A DNA stretch of 36,108 nt from JASJCP01 sp051155735 (lineage in GTDB: Bacteria; Cyanobacteriota; Cyanobacteriia; Cyanobacteriales; Xenococcaceae). A program made the position numbers and the translations under genes. Positions 15,063 to 24,018 of this stretch are shown one piece after another. The notes under the pieces are model-generated. The model saw only the letters and a list, made by a program, of their open reading frames with translations, did not search any database and was not told the DNA's origin. The stretch is from assembly GCA_051155735.1 (NCBI GenBank), contig DAXETX010000300.1:1-36108 (forward strand), read 5' to 3'. The stretch's first letter is position 1. Each line of letters starts with the position of its first letter.

Positions 15063-18000
15063 TTATTGTTGACAAATTACCCTATCTTGCTCACTGATAT
15101 TAGTATTATATTCAAGATAATTAATAACTTTATGACATCCTTGTTCTAAAAGATTTTCTAGAGTTAAATTCCACCAAAATAATCCTTGTTGTTCCTCAGC
15201 ACTGATGATATATTGGTCATTTTTACTAAAAGCAATACTATTAATTTGAGAACTATGACCTTGAAGACTTTTTAACAATTTTCCATCTTGAGTATGCCAT
15301 AATTTTATCGTGCGATCGGCACTGGCAGAAGCTAATATTTGATTATCTTGACTAAAGATTAAGTTGGTAACACCGTCTTGATGTCCTAATAAAGTTTGTA
15401 GAGGATTAGGGTTAATTTTTTCTGATGCTTCTACTCGCCACAACTTGATCGTATTATCCCAACTAGCAGAAGCTAAAGTTTTACCGTCTAAAGTAAATTG
15501 CAATGACGTAATAGCTAAATTATGAGCATCAATAGTTTGTAATAATTTTCCTTGTCTGTGCCAAAGTTTAATCGTGTTATCATAACCAGCAGTAGCAATA
15601 AGTTTATTATCAGGACTAATAGCAACAGTTTTTACAGCATCAGTATGTCCTGTTAGGCTAGTAATTAAAGTGTTGCTTTTTGTATCCCATATTTTTACTG
15701 TTCGATCTTCGCTACCAGAAATTAAGCTCGTGCCATCTTGACTAAAACTAATACTATTAACTCCTGCTTGATGTCCGACAAGAGTTGTAATTAGGTTGCC
15801 TTTTTCTGTGTCCCAAAGTTTAATCGTATTATCAGAACTTGCAGAAGCTAAAATTTTTCCGTTAGGACTATATTGTAGATAAGTAATACTAGTTTTATGT
15901 CCTGCTAAAGTACTAATCAATTCTTGACTATTATCAGCTTGATTTTGCAGCCATAATCTAATTTTGCCATCAAATCCAGCAGTAGCAAAGATATCAGGAT
16001 TAGCAGGAGAAATGGCGATACTATATATTCCTCCCGCTTCTAAACTAGGAGGTGAAAATATTTGCCATAGTCTTACAGTTTTATCGATACCAGTAGAAGC
16101 TATAGTATAAGAATTTTGATTGGTTTGAGGTTTAAACTCAATATCTAATACTCCGCCATTATGTCCGTCTAAACTTTGTTGTAAAATTCCATTTTCACTG
16201 TAGATCTCAATCTTGCCATTATCAGTTGCAGTTGCTAATAATTGGTTATCGGGACTAAAAGTAATGTGATTAATCAGTTCATTACTGACAAAAGAATCAA
16301 TCAAACTACTATCTTTTATATTCCATAAGCTAACTTCTCCATAATCACTAGCAGCAACAACAGTTTTTTGATCGCTGCTAATAGCAATATCAGTAATACT
16401 ATCTTCTGATGCAGCAATAGTTTTTATTTGTTTGCCACTATCAGGATTGATTTCCCAAAAAATTATTTTGCCGTCTTCGCCACTAGAAACTAGATAAGAC
16501 TGGGATAACTCAATCCTATTTACCCATCCTTGATGACCTGATAAAGTAGTAATTAATGCTCCAGCTTCATCCCAAAGTTTAATCGTACTATCACGACTCG
16601 CAGTGGCAATTATACTGTTGCTAAATAAAACATCTGTTATCCAGTCTGTATGTCCAGTAAATTGCTTGATTTGTCTTCCTTGTTTATTTTCGATGCGCCA
16701 TAAAATAGCAGTAGTATCTGCACTTCCCGATATTAATATATAGGAACTCTCATCTATTCCTTCTTCTGTAAAAAAAGAGTTGAGATTGGGTTTAAAACTA
16801 AGACTAGTAACTCTATCATTATGTCCTGATAAAGTATCTAATAACTCTCCTGCGGAACTCCAAATTTTGATCGTATTATCATCACTAGCTGTAGCGATTA
16901 AATTACCATCAGAACTATAGGCTACAGCATTAACTTTTTGACTATGACTTTGTAATCTATTAACCTCTTGTGTACCATAAATAGCTTGTTGTAAAGTTGC
17001 AGCAGTTTTAATCTTAGTTTGTTGCCAATTATCTTGACCAATTAATTTTTGTTCGAGGCTTCCTAGCTGTTGCAACTGATTTCCTGCTTTAAGACTTGTT
17101 ATTAAAGATTCTAGTTGCTGGTTAGATAGTAATAAAGCTTCGGAAGCAGCGTTCATCGCTGTAATATTTTTTAGTTGAGTAATTAATTGCTGACGATAAG
17201 CCAAACCAGCAAATACTGTTGTTGCTATTCCTAATACCCCTAAAACAGCAGCGGTAATTTGAGTACGACGTAGTCTTTGTTTAACTTTTCTTTCTTGTTT
17301 TAACCTCTCGTCTAGACAAGCGGTGATAAATTGTTGAGCAACTTCGGTTAACTCGTCATTGTATTTGAAGTAAATTACTTCCGCTGCTGCTAACCTGATG
17401 CCTCTGAATAAAAAATCGGATTGTTGCTGATTTTTTCGCCATAAGATAGCAGCTTGTTCGATTTGTCTTTGGAGTCGTAAACGCGCCCGATTTTCTTCTA
17501 ACCACCAGCGTAATGTTGACCAATGACGAATCAAAATTTCATGGATAACTTCTACTGTTGCTTCTTGGCGCATTGCTTCTTGGAGTAACTCATCCTCATC
17601 AGAGGGATTATCGCCACTTCTGCTAGTTGCGACAGCAATCCCTTTATCTAAATTAATCACAACTAATTTAGCTGCGGTTAATTTTTGGAGGGTTTTCTCA
17701 ACTAATTCCGCAGGATATTTGGCGACAATTAAATCTGATTTAGTGACGCGACGGCGCGTATCTTCTGTGCCATCACCAATTTTAGTGAGATTGAGAAATA
17801 TCCAGCGCGCACATTCTTGAGTTGTGGGGTCGAGACTATCATATAATTCTTGGGCTTGTTGTTCTAATGCACCTTTAATTCCGCCTAATTTTTTGTAAGC
17901 GTGAAGGCTTAAAACCCCTCTTTCGCGAGTTTCCCAAAGTTTTTGCAGCACAAATTGTAATAGGGGTAAGTCTCCTGTTGCACCATTCAACTCTTGCAAC

Positions 18001-20273
18001 AATACTTCTACCAATCCAGGTTCGACTTTTAAGCCGACTTGAGTAGCAGGTTTGATAATAGCGTTGCGATAATCAGACTCTGTGAGATAAGGAGGCACTA
18101 AAACGCTAGTTTGTTGTAATATTGGCGATAATTCAGGGATTTCTAGACAAGCAGCGACAAAATCAGCCCTGACTACGAAAATTAAACGCAAACGATCGCC
18201 AGCATACTCAATTATTTTTAATAATAACTGAATAAATTGCGCTCTATCGGTTTCTCCTGTCAAAGTAAACAATTCTTCAAACTGATCTACTGCCAAGACT
18301 ACCATTGGTTCAGTGCGAGTTCGTAACCACGGAATAAAAACATCAGCACCTTGATAGAGTAAGCCTTCGATTTGGAGTTGCTGTCGAGCTTGTTGTTTTG
18401 GCGTCCCGTAATTAATTAGGCACTTGGCTAGAGACTGGAAAGGGTTAGTACCAGGTCGAAACCATTTTAACATCCAGCGATCGCTTCCTGGGATTTGTTT
18501 GCCCAAACTGAGTTGATAAAATACCCCAGCTTGGACTACAGAAGATTTGCCACTACCTGAAGCACCGACTACTGCTAGAGTAGGTTGATGATTGAGTTGA
18601 TTAATCAGTTTTTGGACTAAAGCTTCTCTGCCGTAGAAGTATTGGGCGTTATTTTCGTTAAAGGCTTGTAATCCCATATAGGGACAAACATTAATATCTA
18701 AAATAGTCGAATCATCTTTATGGCGATGCTGCTGATTTTTTTCTGGTAAAACTTCAATGACTCCTCGCGTTCCCGATAACCAAATCTGAGGCACAATATT
18801 GCTGGGGGCTAACTCTACTTGTAACTGTGAAATCCAAGTTGCTATTGATAACCCCGTTTCGGGGTCACTTTGCTGTAAGGTAGAGACTAAGGCGTTGCTA
18901 AACTGCTGTAGGTTCTTACGACTGACCTTAATTTTTTCCTGGTAAGACAAAATACATTGTCCCCGTTCATACTCTAGCTTTAAATCTTCGATCCATTCAG
19001 CAATCCCTGCTGCGTCGGGACAGTCTAAAATGACAATCTGTTGGGTGACAGGAGATTGATGTAATATCTTGCGCAACCATTCACGAGAGATATATGCACC
19101 ATCACGAAAAACTAACCAAGCTTCTCCTGCTTTGCCATATTTAATTCTGCCTCGCAAATATAATAGTGCTGTCGTGGTTTCCGACTCTGAAATCGCAGCA
19201 GTATTCAGACAAGACTCGATCGCTGCTTTTACATCTGTCCATTTTTGATTACTCGGTGGGAAATATTCTAAATTAAAACTACCTCTACCTCGCAACACTT
19301 TACTTAAGTCTAAGGTAGTTTGATTAGTTCCTAATCCATCGATAATCAAAGCCTGACGGGGTAAGCTACTCCTGATTTTAACTTGTCGCTTGCCAATAAC
19401 AACTTTGCCAAAACCTTCTACGATCCGCTTCGGAGTTTGTAAAGGATATTCTGACTGTAACTGTCTTTCCCCCCGACTACTTTTTTGCTGATTAATTAAG
19501 CGTATCTGTTGATTACTGCGATCGATGTATCGTAGAGTTTGATGATAGACATATTGATATAATCCATCAGCTTCGATAATTCCGTGAGAGTCTGCTGCTT
19601 CACCGCGCAACCCTCGCATCAGATAGTAAGTAAAAACGCCATGTCCTAATTCGGGAAATTCCCATGACTGCTGATTTTGATCGCAAGATAATAATCCATA
19701 AAAACCTTGACTTTGTTGGGCTTTTTGGCGTAAAACTTGAACTAATTGAGTGGTAGGATTGGGTAACGATATCTTGGTCGTACCGCGAAAAGTCATCCCG
19801 CCACTATGACAAGCATCTAACCATACTAGTTGTTGACTCGCTTGACATTTTCCTAGCAGTCTCAAGATAGTGTTTAAGGGTAAGGCTGTAGTCGCTAATT
19901 GCTGTTTTTGAGTATCTGCTAAACACAGATAGACTTGTTGGGTTGCAGTGTCTAAGATACCATGTCCTGAAAAATAAAATAGAATAGTATCTTCTGATTG
20001 GGCAAAGGAGATGATGCGCTGTAAGCTAGCACCTACGGTCTTTAATGTGGGTTTGTTGTCGGCAAAGTCATGATGTAAAGTAATCTCACGCCTGATGTCT
20101 ATCGCTTCGGTGAGTGCTTCTCCTAAACCCTGACAGTCTAGGGCAGAATATTGTAGTGATGGTAGTTCTGCATCTTGATACTGGTTTACTCCTACTAGTA
20201 AGATCCACAGTTTTGCTATTCGAGTGGTTTGGTTGCTGGTTTGAGGTTTTTTCTTCAGGGCGCGAGGACACAT
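15063..20273 (-). CDS. Caspase-like / pseudo-caspase / nSTAND NTPase / 14 WD40-repeat protein
   Basis: Giant orthocaspase-type signalling protein of 1736 residues (ATG at 20273; an upstream in-frame TTG is at 20276). Residues about 18-260 form a C14 peptidase domain with the His-Cys dyad His104 (FYFSGHG) and Cys155 (VWLDACHSGG). Residues about 306-508 repeat the same layout in degenerate form: LLYLRGRI replaces the His motif (Arg376) and VILDCPDAAG the Cys motif (Pro419). An nSTAND1-type NTPase follows, with Walker A GASGSGKSS (570-578) and Walker B VVLAVDQFEELF (658-669). A basic stretch precedes one membrane helix (about 1005-1025). Then come 14 WD40 repeats (about 1105-1715), enough for two seven-bladed propellers. 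The likely logic is ligand or damage sensing by the propellers, NTP-driven assembly and protease activation; orthocaspases cleave after Arg/Lys. Role in stress or cell death is inference. Two palindromic motifs lie upstream. Confidence 0.9.
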   Translation of the reverse strand: MCPRALKKKPQTSNQTTRIAKLWILLVGVNQYQDAELPSLQYSALDCQGLGEALTEAIDIRREITLHHDFADNKPTLKTVGASLQRIISFAQSEDTILFYFSGHGILDTATQQVYLCLADTQKQQLATTALPLNTILRLLGKCQASQQLVWLDACHSGGMTFRGTTKISLPNPTTQLVQVLRQKAQQSQGFYGLLSCDQNQQSWEFPELGHGVFTYYLMRGLRGEAADSHGIIEADGLYQYVYHQTLRYIDRSNQQIRLINQQKSSRGERQLQSEYPLQTPKRIVEGFGKVVIGKRQVKIRSSLPRQALIIDGLGTNQTTLDLSKVLRGRGSFNLEYFPPSNQKWTDVKAAIESCLNTAAISESETTTALLYLRGRIKYGKAGEAWLVFRDGAYISREWLRKILHQSPVTQQIVILDCPDAAGIAEWIEDLKLEYERGQCILSYQEKIKVSRKNLQQFSNALVSTLQQSDPETGLSIATWISQLQVELAPSNIVPQIWLSGTRGVIEVLPEKNQQHRHKDDSTILDINVCPYMGLQAFNENNAQYFYGREALVQKLINQLNHQPTLAVVGASGSGKSSVVQAGVFYQLSLGKQIPGSDRWMLKWFRPGTNPFQSLAKCLINYGTPKQQARQQLQIEGLLYQGADVFIPWLRTRTEPMVVLAVDQFEELFTLTGETDRAQFIQLLLKIIEYAGDRLRLIFVVRADFVAACLEIPELSPILQQTSVLVPPYLTESDYRNAIIKPATQVGLKVEPGLVEVLLQELNGATGDLPLLQFVLQKLWETRERGVLSLHAYKKLGGIKGALEQQAQELYDSLDPTTQECARWIFLNLTKIGDGTEDTRRRVTKSDLIVAKYPAELVEKTLQKLTAAKLVVINLDKGIAVATSRSGDNPSDEDELLQEAMRQEATVEVIHEILIRHWSTLRWWLEENRARLRLQRQIEQAAILWRKNQQQSDFLFRGIRLAAAEVIYFKYNDELTEVAQQFITACLDERLKQERKVKQRLRRTQITAAVLGVLGIATTVFAGLAYRQQLITQLKNITAMNAASEALLLSNQQLESLITSLKAGNQLQQLGSLEQKLIGQDNWQQTKIKTAATLQQAIYGTQEVNRLQSHSQKVNAVAYSSDGNLIATASDDNTIKIWSSAGELLDTLSGHNDRVTSLSFKPNLNSFFTEEGIDESSYILISGSADTTAILWRIENKQGRQIKQFTGHTDWITDVLFSNSIIATASRDSTIKLWDEAGALITTLSGHQGWVNRIELSQSYLVSSGEDGKIIFWEINPDSGKQIKTIAASEDSITDIAISSDQKTVVAASDYGEVSLWNIKDSSLIDSFVSNELINHITFSPDNQLLATATDNGKIEIYSENGILQQSLDGHNGGVLDIEFKPQTNQNSYTIASTGIDKTVRLWQIFSPPSLEAGGIYSIAISPANPDIFATAGFDGKIRLWLQNQADNSQELISTLAGHKTSITYLQYSPNGKILASASSDNTIKLWDTEKGNLITTLVGHQAGVNSISFSQDGTSLISGSEDRTVKIWDTKSNTLITSLTGHTDAVKTVAISPDNKLIATAGYDNTIKLWHRQGKLLQTIDAHNLAITSLQFTLDGKTLASASWDNTIKLWRVEASEKINPNPLQTLLGHQDGVTNLIFSQDNQILASASADRTIKLWHTQDGKLLKSLQGHSSQINSIAFSKNDQYIISAEEQQGLFWWNLTLENLLEQGCHKVINYLEYNTNISEQDRVICQQ

Positions 20274-20381
20274 CAAAGTTTCTCAAAAGATGTCAGTATT
20301 ATTACTTTAGGTTATGTGTCTTAGTTTTATGCAGTTATTAAAAAAGCTTTTAGCCTTTGTTTGACTGTTAAAAGCATTACT

Positions 20382-20437
20382 GAGTATAAGACTCCACCGT
20401 CTTTACGATGTCCACAATCAGGTAGAGTTTAAGACTC
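20382..20437 (-). promoter_or_regulatory. Paired palindromic motif upstream of the caspase gene (candidate operator)
   Basis: GAGTATAAGACTC (20382-20394) and GAGTTTAAGACTC (20425-20437) differ by one base. Each has GAGT/ACTC half-sites, and they begin 43 bases apart, close to four helical turns. They lie 109-164 bases upstream of the caspase-like start. The spacing and symmetry suggest a dimeric regulator binding twice; no such factor is identified. Confidence 0.35.
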
Positions 20438-20456
20438 TATTTGATTGAAGCGAGCG

Positions 20457-20495
20457 AGCTAAAAGCTAAGAGCTAAGAGCTAAGAGCTATTAGCT
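20457..20495. repeat. AGCTAAG heptamer array
   Basis: Units run AGCTAAA (20457), AGCTAAG three times (20464, 20471, 20478), AGCTATT (20485) and a partial AGCT (20492). The array is followed by a GGGC-GAA-GCCC hairpin (20496-20506), just beyond the cobalamin gene stop. The heptamer period matches the other STRR-like array at 14067-14225, although the sequence differs. Confidence 0.8.
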
Positions 20496-20507
20496 GGGCG
20501 AAGCCCT

Positions 20508-22412
20508 TTATTTAAGCTTTTCTAAATAGCCTCTAGGGGTAATCATCCAGTCTTGATAGTTATAGGTGTTACTATTCCCAATAATCACTGTGGTGAGCAT
20601 ATCGATCTCAGTATCGAGCATTTTGGCTAAAGTCGTAAGCGTAATTTGTTCTTCAGTGCGATAAACAGCACGAATAATCGCCACAGGTGTATCTGGCTGA
20701 CGCTGCTTTAAGAAAATTTCTCGTGCGGTAATAATTTGTTGGGTTCGTTTTTGCGATCGCGGATTGTATAATACAGTAACAAAGTCAGCTATGGCTGCTG
20801 CGGTTAAACGCTGCTGAATTACTTCCCAAGGAGTGAGTAAGTCACTCAAGCTAATAGCGCAAAAATCATGCATTAAAGGTGCGCCGACTCGCGAAGCTGC
20901 TGCTTGCAGGGCGGAAATTCCTGGTAAGACTTGGACTTTTGGGTTGTTCCCTTGCCAATTTTTGGCTTTGAGTTGTTCTAAGACTAAGCCAGCCATGCCG
21001 TAAATCCCACAATCTCCTGATGATACTATAGCGACAGTTAGACCCCACTGTGCTAACAAGATGGCTCTAGTGCTTCTTTGTTGTTCTTGGGTAATGGCAA
21101 AAGATTCGATAATTTGTTCGGGACGAAATAGGGGTTGAATCAAATCGAGGTATAAGCCATAGCCAATTACGACATCCGCTTCGGTGATGGCGACTTTTGC
21201 AGCAGGAGTTATTTGTTCTAGGCTACCAGGTCCAATTCCTACTAAATATAGTTTACCTGCTCTACCGATAGATTCTTTTTCGGCTTTAGCAACGGCAACT
21301 GTCACCCCTCCTGGTTGACCTTTTTCTTTAAATACTTGTTTGGCAACTATTAAGGAACTGCTATCTGATTCTACGGCACAGATAGCAGCAGCTTCAGCGA
21401 CACTAGCTGTTCCTACTTCTCTTTTGACCACTGCTGAAGGAGTTGGCACTGTAATTGATTGTAATGTTGCTGCGGAAAAAGTTTTTAATGGTAGCTGCCA
21501 TTGCTTACATAATTCTAAAATGCCCACTTCATCAGCTTTGATTTCTATTGTCGCAATTCCTGCGATCGCTTCTAGGGCTAAATTATATTGATTAAAAGTA
21601 GCAATAATTGCTTGGGCAATAACGGCGGTATTAGTATTCCTTTCGCAACCAATCCCAATCCATAATACTCTAGGATGCCACTGAACTTGAGGTAATTCTG
21701 ATTCCGTAAAACTTCTTTTTTGTTCGCTAATCCAAATCCGAGCTTGAGGTATTGTCGTGCTAGAACTAAAATTAAAAATCTTATTGGCTACATACTGCTG
21801 TCGCCATAAACTATTACCAGCCTCTTGGATTACTTGTACTGGTTCTTGACGCGCCAAAGCAGCCATCACTCCTGTCCAATTTCCTGCCCCTTTAACCCAG
21901 CCATAGGGATGTCCTAAAATATCAACTGCTGGTAATTTTAAGCTACTAGAAGCTCCTGTAATAATTGGGATAGCATCAAGTTGTGCTGCAATTAGCTTGG
22001 CTAGTAAGTCAGCACCTCCTTGATGTCCACTACAAAGACTAATGACAAATTTGCCCAACTTATCGATTACAATCACAGCAGGATCGCAGTGTTTAGTTTC
22101 TAACAAAGGTGCAATCAACCTCACTACCGCACCAGTAGCCAAACAAAAAACCAAGGCTCGGTATTCTTGCCAAATATTAGTTAAATGTTCTGATAGTGAA
22201 TTATCGTAGTACTGAAGATTATTAAGCCTAAATTCTTGATTTTTGACACTTTTATCCCTGCTTGGTAGCCAAATAGTAGCAAATAAATTCTGAGGTAAAG
22301 CTTGAATAATTTTGGTTTCTTGGGTATTTGTTCCCAAAAAAGCGATCGGTTGAAATTGCTCAAGATAATAATTGTTCACAAAAACTTCATATATTGATCG
22401 ATCTAGCAGCAA
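20508..22412 (-). CDS. cobJ: CbiG-CobJ fusion: cobalt-precorrin-5A hydrolase / precorrin-3B C17-methyltransferase
   Basis: Bifunctional enzyme of corrin-ring synthesis, 634 residues. The N-terminal half (about 1-375) is CbiG-like: LFATIWLPSR, FCLATGAVVRLIAPLL, VIVIDKLGKFVISLCSGHQGGADLLA, the middle domain, and WIGIGCERNTNTAVIAQAI. CbiG opens the delta-lactone and releases acetaldehyde. The C-terminal half (from about 384) is an SAM-dependent tetrapyrrole methylase of the CobJ/CbiH type: GKLYLVGIGPGSLEQITPAA, ADVVIGYGLYLDLI, SSGDCGIYGMAGLVLE, VLPGISALQAAASRVGAPLMHDF and YNPRSQKR. It performs the ring contraction with C17 methylation. Such fusions are common in cyanobacteria and act in the anaerobic route. 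The start is uncertain: TTG at 22412 or GTG at 22379, both without a clear ribosome-binding site. No cobalamin riboswitch box was seen upstream. Confidence 0.92.
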   Translation of the reverse strand: MLLDRSIYEVFVNNYYLEQFQPIAFLGTNTQETKIIQALPQNLFATIWLPSRDKSVKNQEFRLNNLQYYDNSLSEHLTNIWQEYRALVFCLATGAVVRLIAPLLETKHCDPAVIVIDKLGKFVISLCSGHQGGADLLAKLIAAQLDAIPIITGASSSLKLPAVDILGHPYGWVKGAGNWTGVMAALARQEPVQVIQEAGNSLWRQQYVANKIFNFSSSTTIPQARIWISEQKRSFTESELPQVQWHPRVLWIGIGCERNTNTAVIAQAIIATFNQYNLALEAIAGIATIEIKADEVGILELCKQWQLPLKTFSAATLQSITVPTPSAVVKREVGTASVAEAAAICAVESDSSSLIVAKQVFKEKGQPGGVTVAVAKAEKESIGRAGKLYLVGIGPGSLEQITPAAKVAITEADVVIGYGLYLDLIQPLFRPEQIIESFAITQEQQRSTRAILLAQWGLTVAIVSSGDCGIYGMAGLVLEQLKAKNWQGNNPKVQVLPGISALQAAASRVGAPLMHDFCAISLSDLLTPWEVIQQRLTAAAIADFVTVLYNPRSQKRTQQIITAREIFLKQRQPDTPVAIIRAVYRTEEQITLTTLAKMLDTEIDMLTTVIIGNSNTYNYQDWMITPRGYLEKLK

Positions 22413-22812
22413 TATTGTATCGGTTGAAACTGTATTTAGCGTAAAAAATTTGACCCAAGTTCAGTATTTGTTCCATTGTTACTAGAAATCTAAACCAGCT
22501 AGCCTATAAATGTACTTTCTTAATTATTCTTTAGAATTTAGAATCGTACCAAAATATAACAATAATTATCGAGAAGTATTTTTAAACTAAACCAATTTGA
22601 TACTTGAGAGAGAGCGATAAATGAACTCATAATTTGTTTAACAATCTGTCTTTTGGCGCAAATATATTTGATAAGTAGCATTTTAGAAACTAGATAATTG
22701 CAGAATCAATAAAATGAATTAATATTTTACCAAAATTCTCAATCTAATCTTTAACTTGAAAACTAAAATCCTACTAAATGATGATTTTTGTTAATTACTG
22801 GCGGAAACATTA
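22413..22812. other. AT-rich intergenic region, divergent promoters
   Basis: 400 bases between the CbiG-CobJ gene (minus) and the PatA-like gene (plus). It is strongly AT-rich with scattered stop codons in every frame. I see no hairpin, no repeat family seen elsewhere in the window, and no conserved cobalamin-riboswitch B12 box. Confidence 0.5.
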
Positions 22813-24018
22813 ATGAACTCACCCAACTCACTTTTTGATTTATTAATTGATACAGAAAAAAATAATTTTACTGGTAAAGGTTTAATTAAATCTTCTAAAG
22901 ATATTCAATGGCAATTATATTTTTTACTCGGTAAATTGATTTGGATCAATGGAGGCGATCATCCCAACCGTTCTTGGCTCAGGCATTTAATCGAATTTTG
23001 TGCTGAAGTTAATTTTAAAGAACTTTTTGTTGATACTAAAAATCATTATCAATGTTCTCAATATCAAACTTTATATTGTCTTTTTAGTAAACAACTTATT
23101 AGTAAAGACTGTGTTAAAGCAATTATCGAAAAAAGACTTCAAGAAAATTTTTTTGATATTCTCCAAAATCAGCATCAACATCCTTTAGAATATCTACTTC
23201 AGCCCGAAAACTCTTCTAATCTATTAAGTGCAGGCTTTAAACCTTCTTTAGTTATTATTGATGATCGAGAAATTCTTACTACGGTTCAGCAATATAGTTT
23301 ATTTTTTACAAAATCTCGTTTAAAAAATATCTCTTTAAATCATGCTCCTAAATTATTAAACACTCAGGAATTAAAGCAAAAACTTGATTTAAATACTTAC
23401 AATTATTTAGTTGATTTATTTAAGGGAAAATTAAGTTTACGAGATTTGAGTTTTAAACTTAACAAAGATGCGCTTCAATTTGCGCTTTCTCTAGTTCCCG
23501 ATCTACTGCAAAAAAGAATTCAGTTTGTTGAAATACCAGATGTAGCGAGTAATCTTACCGCCAAACAGTATAATTCTCAGTTTTTAAGAATTACTAAATC
23601 AGCTAAAAAATTCACAATTGCCTGTATTGATAATAGCGATCACACTCAGCAAATTATGCACAAAATTGTCACTCAAGCTAATGGTAAATTTGTCGCGATT
23701 AAAGATGAATTTCAAGTAATTCCCGATTTAGTTGCCCATACTCCCGATGTAATTTTTATCAATTTAAATATGCCTGTAGTTAATGGTTTCGAGCTATGTT
23801 CTCAAATTAGACGTGTCACTAAATTTACTCAAACTCCGATTATTATGATGTCTGAAAATAATTCTTTAACTGAGCGGATGCGAGCTAAATTAGTTGGTAC
23901 TGCTGATTATATAACTAAACCCATTGATGAGCAGCGAGTAACTAAAACGATCAAAAAATTAATTACTAATTCTGAAGTTGCTCAATCCGACGGTTCAGGG
24001 ATTTTAGCGATTAGTTAA
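22813..24018 (+). CDS. PatA-family response regulator with a degenerate receiver
   Basis: Signalling protein of 401 residues with the PatA/PixG layout: an N-terminal PATAN (DUF4388-like) region (about 1-130; SLFDLLIDTEKNNFTGKGLIKSS, WQLYFLLGKLIWINGG), a helical middle, and a C-terminal receiver (about 267-385). The receiver keeps Lys369 (ITKP) and Ser347 but has Asn317 (VIFINLNMP) where the phosphoacceptor Asp is expected. The acidic pair is reduced to Asp273-Asn274. Phosphorylation as in a normal receiver is therefore unlikely. PatA relatives act in phototaxis or heterocyst patterning, often next to CheY/CheW/CheA genes; none are here, so this is an orphan. Its stop codon shares the bases TTAA with the stop of the convergent HerA-like gene. 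Codon usage is notably AT-rich. Confidence 0.85.
   Translation: MNSPNSLFDLLIDTEKNNFTGKGLIKSSKDIQWQLYFLLGKLIWINGGDHPNRSWLRHLIEFCAEVNFKELFVDTKNHYQCSQYQTLYCLFSKQLISKDCVKAIIEKRLQENFFDILQNQHQHPLEYLLQPENSSNLLSAGFKPSLVIIDDREILTTVQQYSLFFTKSRLKNISLNHAPKLLNTQELKQKLDLNTYNYLVDLFKGKLSLRDLSFKLNKDALQFALSLVPDLLQKRIQFVEIPDVASNLTAKQYNSQFLRITKSAKKFTIACIDNSDHTQQIMHKIVTQANGKFVAIKDEFQVIPDLVAHTPDVIFINLNMPVVNGFELCSQIRRVTKFTQTPIIMMSENNSLTERMRAKLVGTADYITKPIDEQRVTKTIKKLITNSEVAQSDGSGILAIS

Noticed and set aside
20496..20506. GGGC-GAA-GCCC hairpin as terminator of the CbiG-CobJ gene
   Set aside because: On the minus strand it is not followed by a U-tract. The T-rich side is on the other strand, where nothing is transcribed towards it.
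22413..22812. Cobalamin riboswitch upstream of the CbiG-CobJ gene
   Set aside because: I found no B12-box-like motif or paired helices in the 400 bases, and the biosynthetic gene start itself is uncertain.
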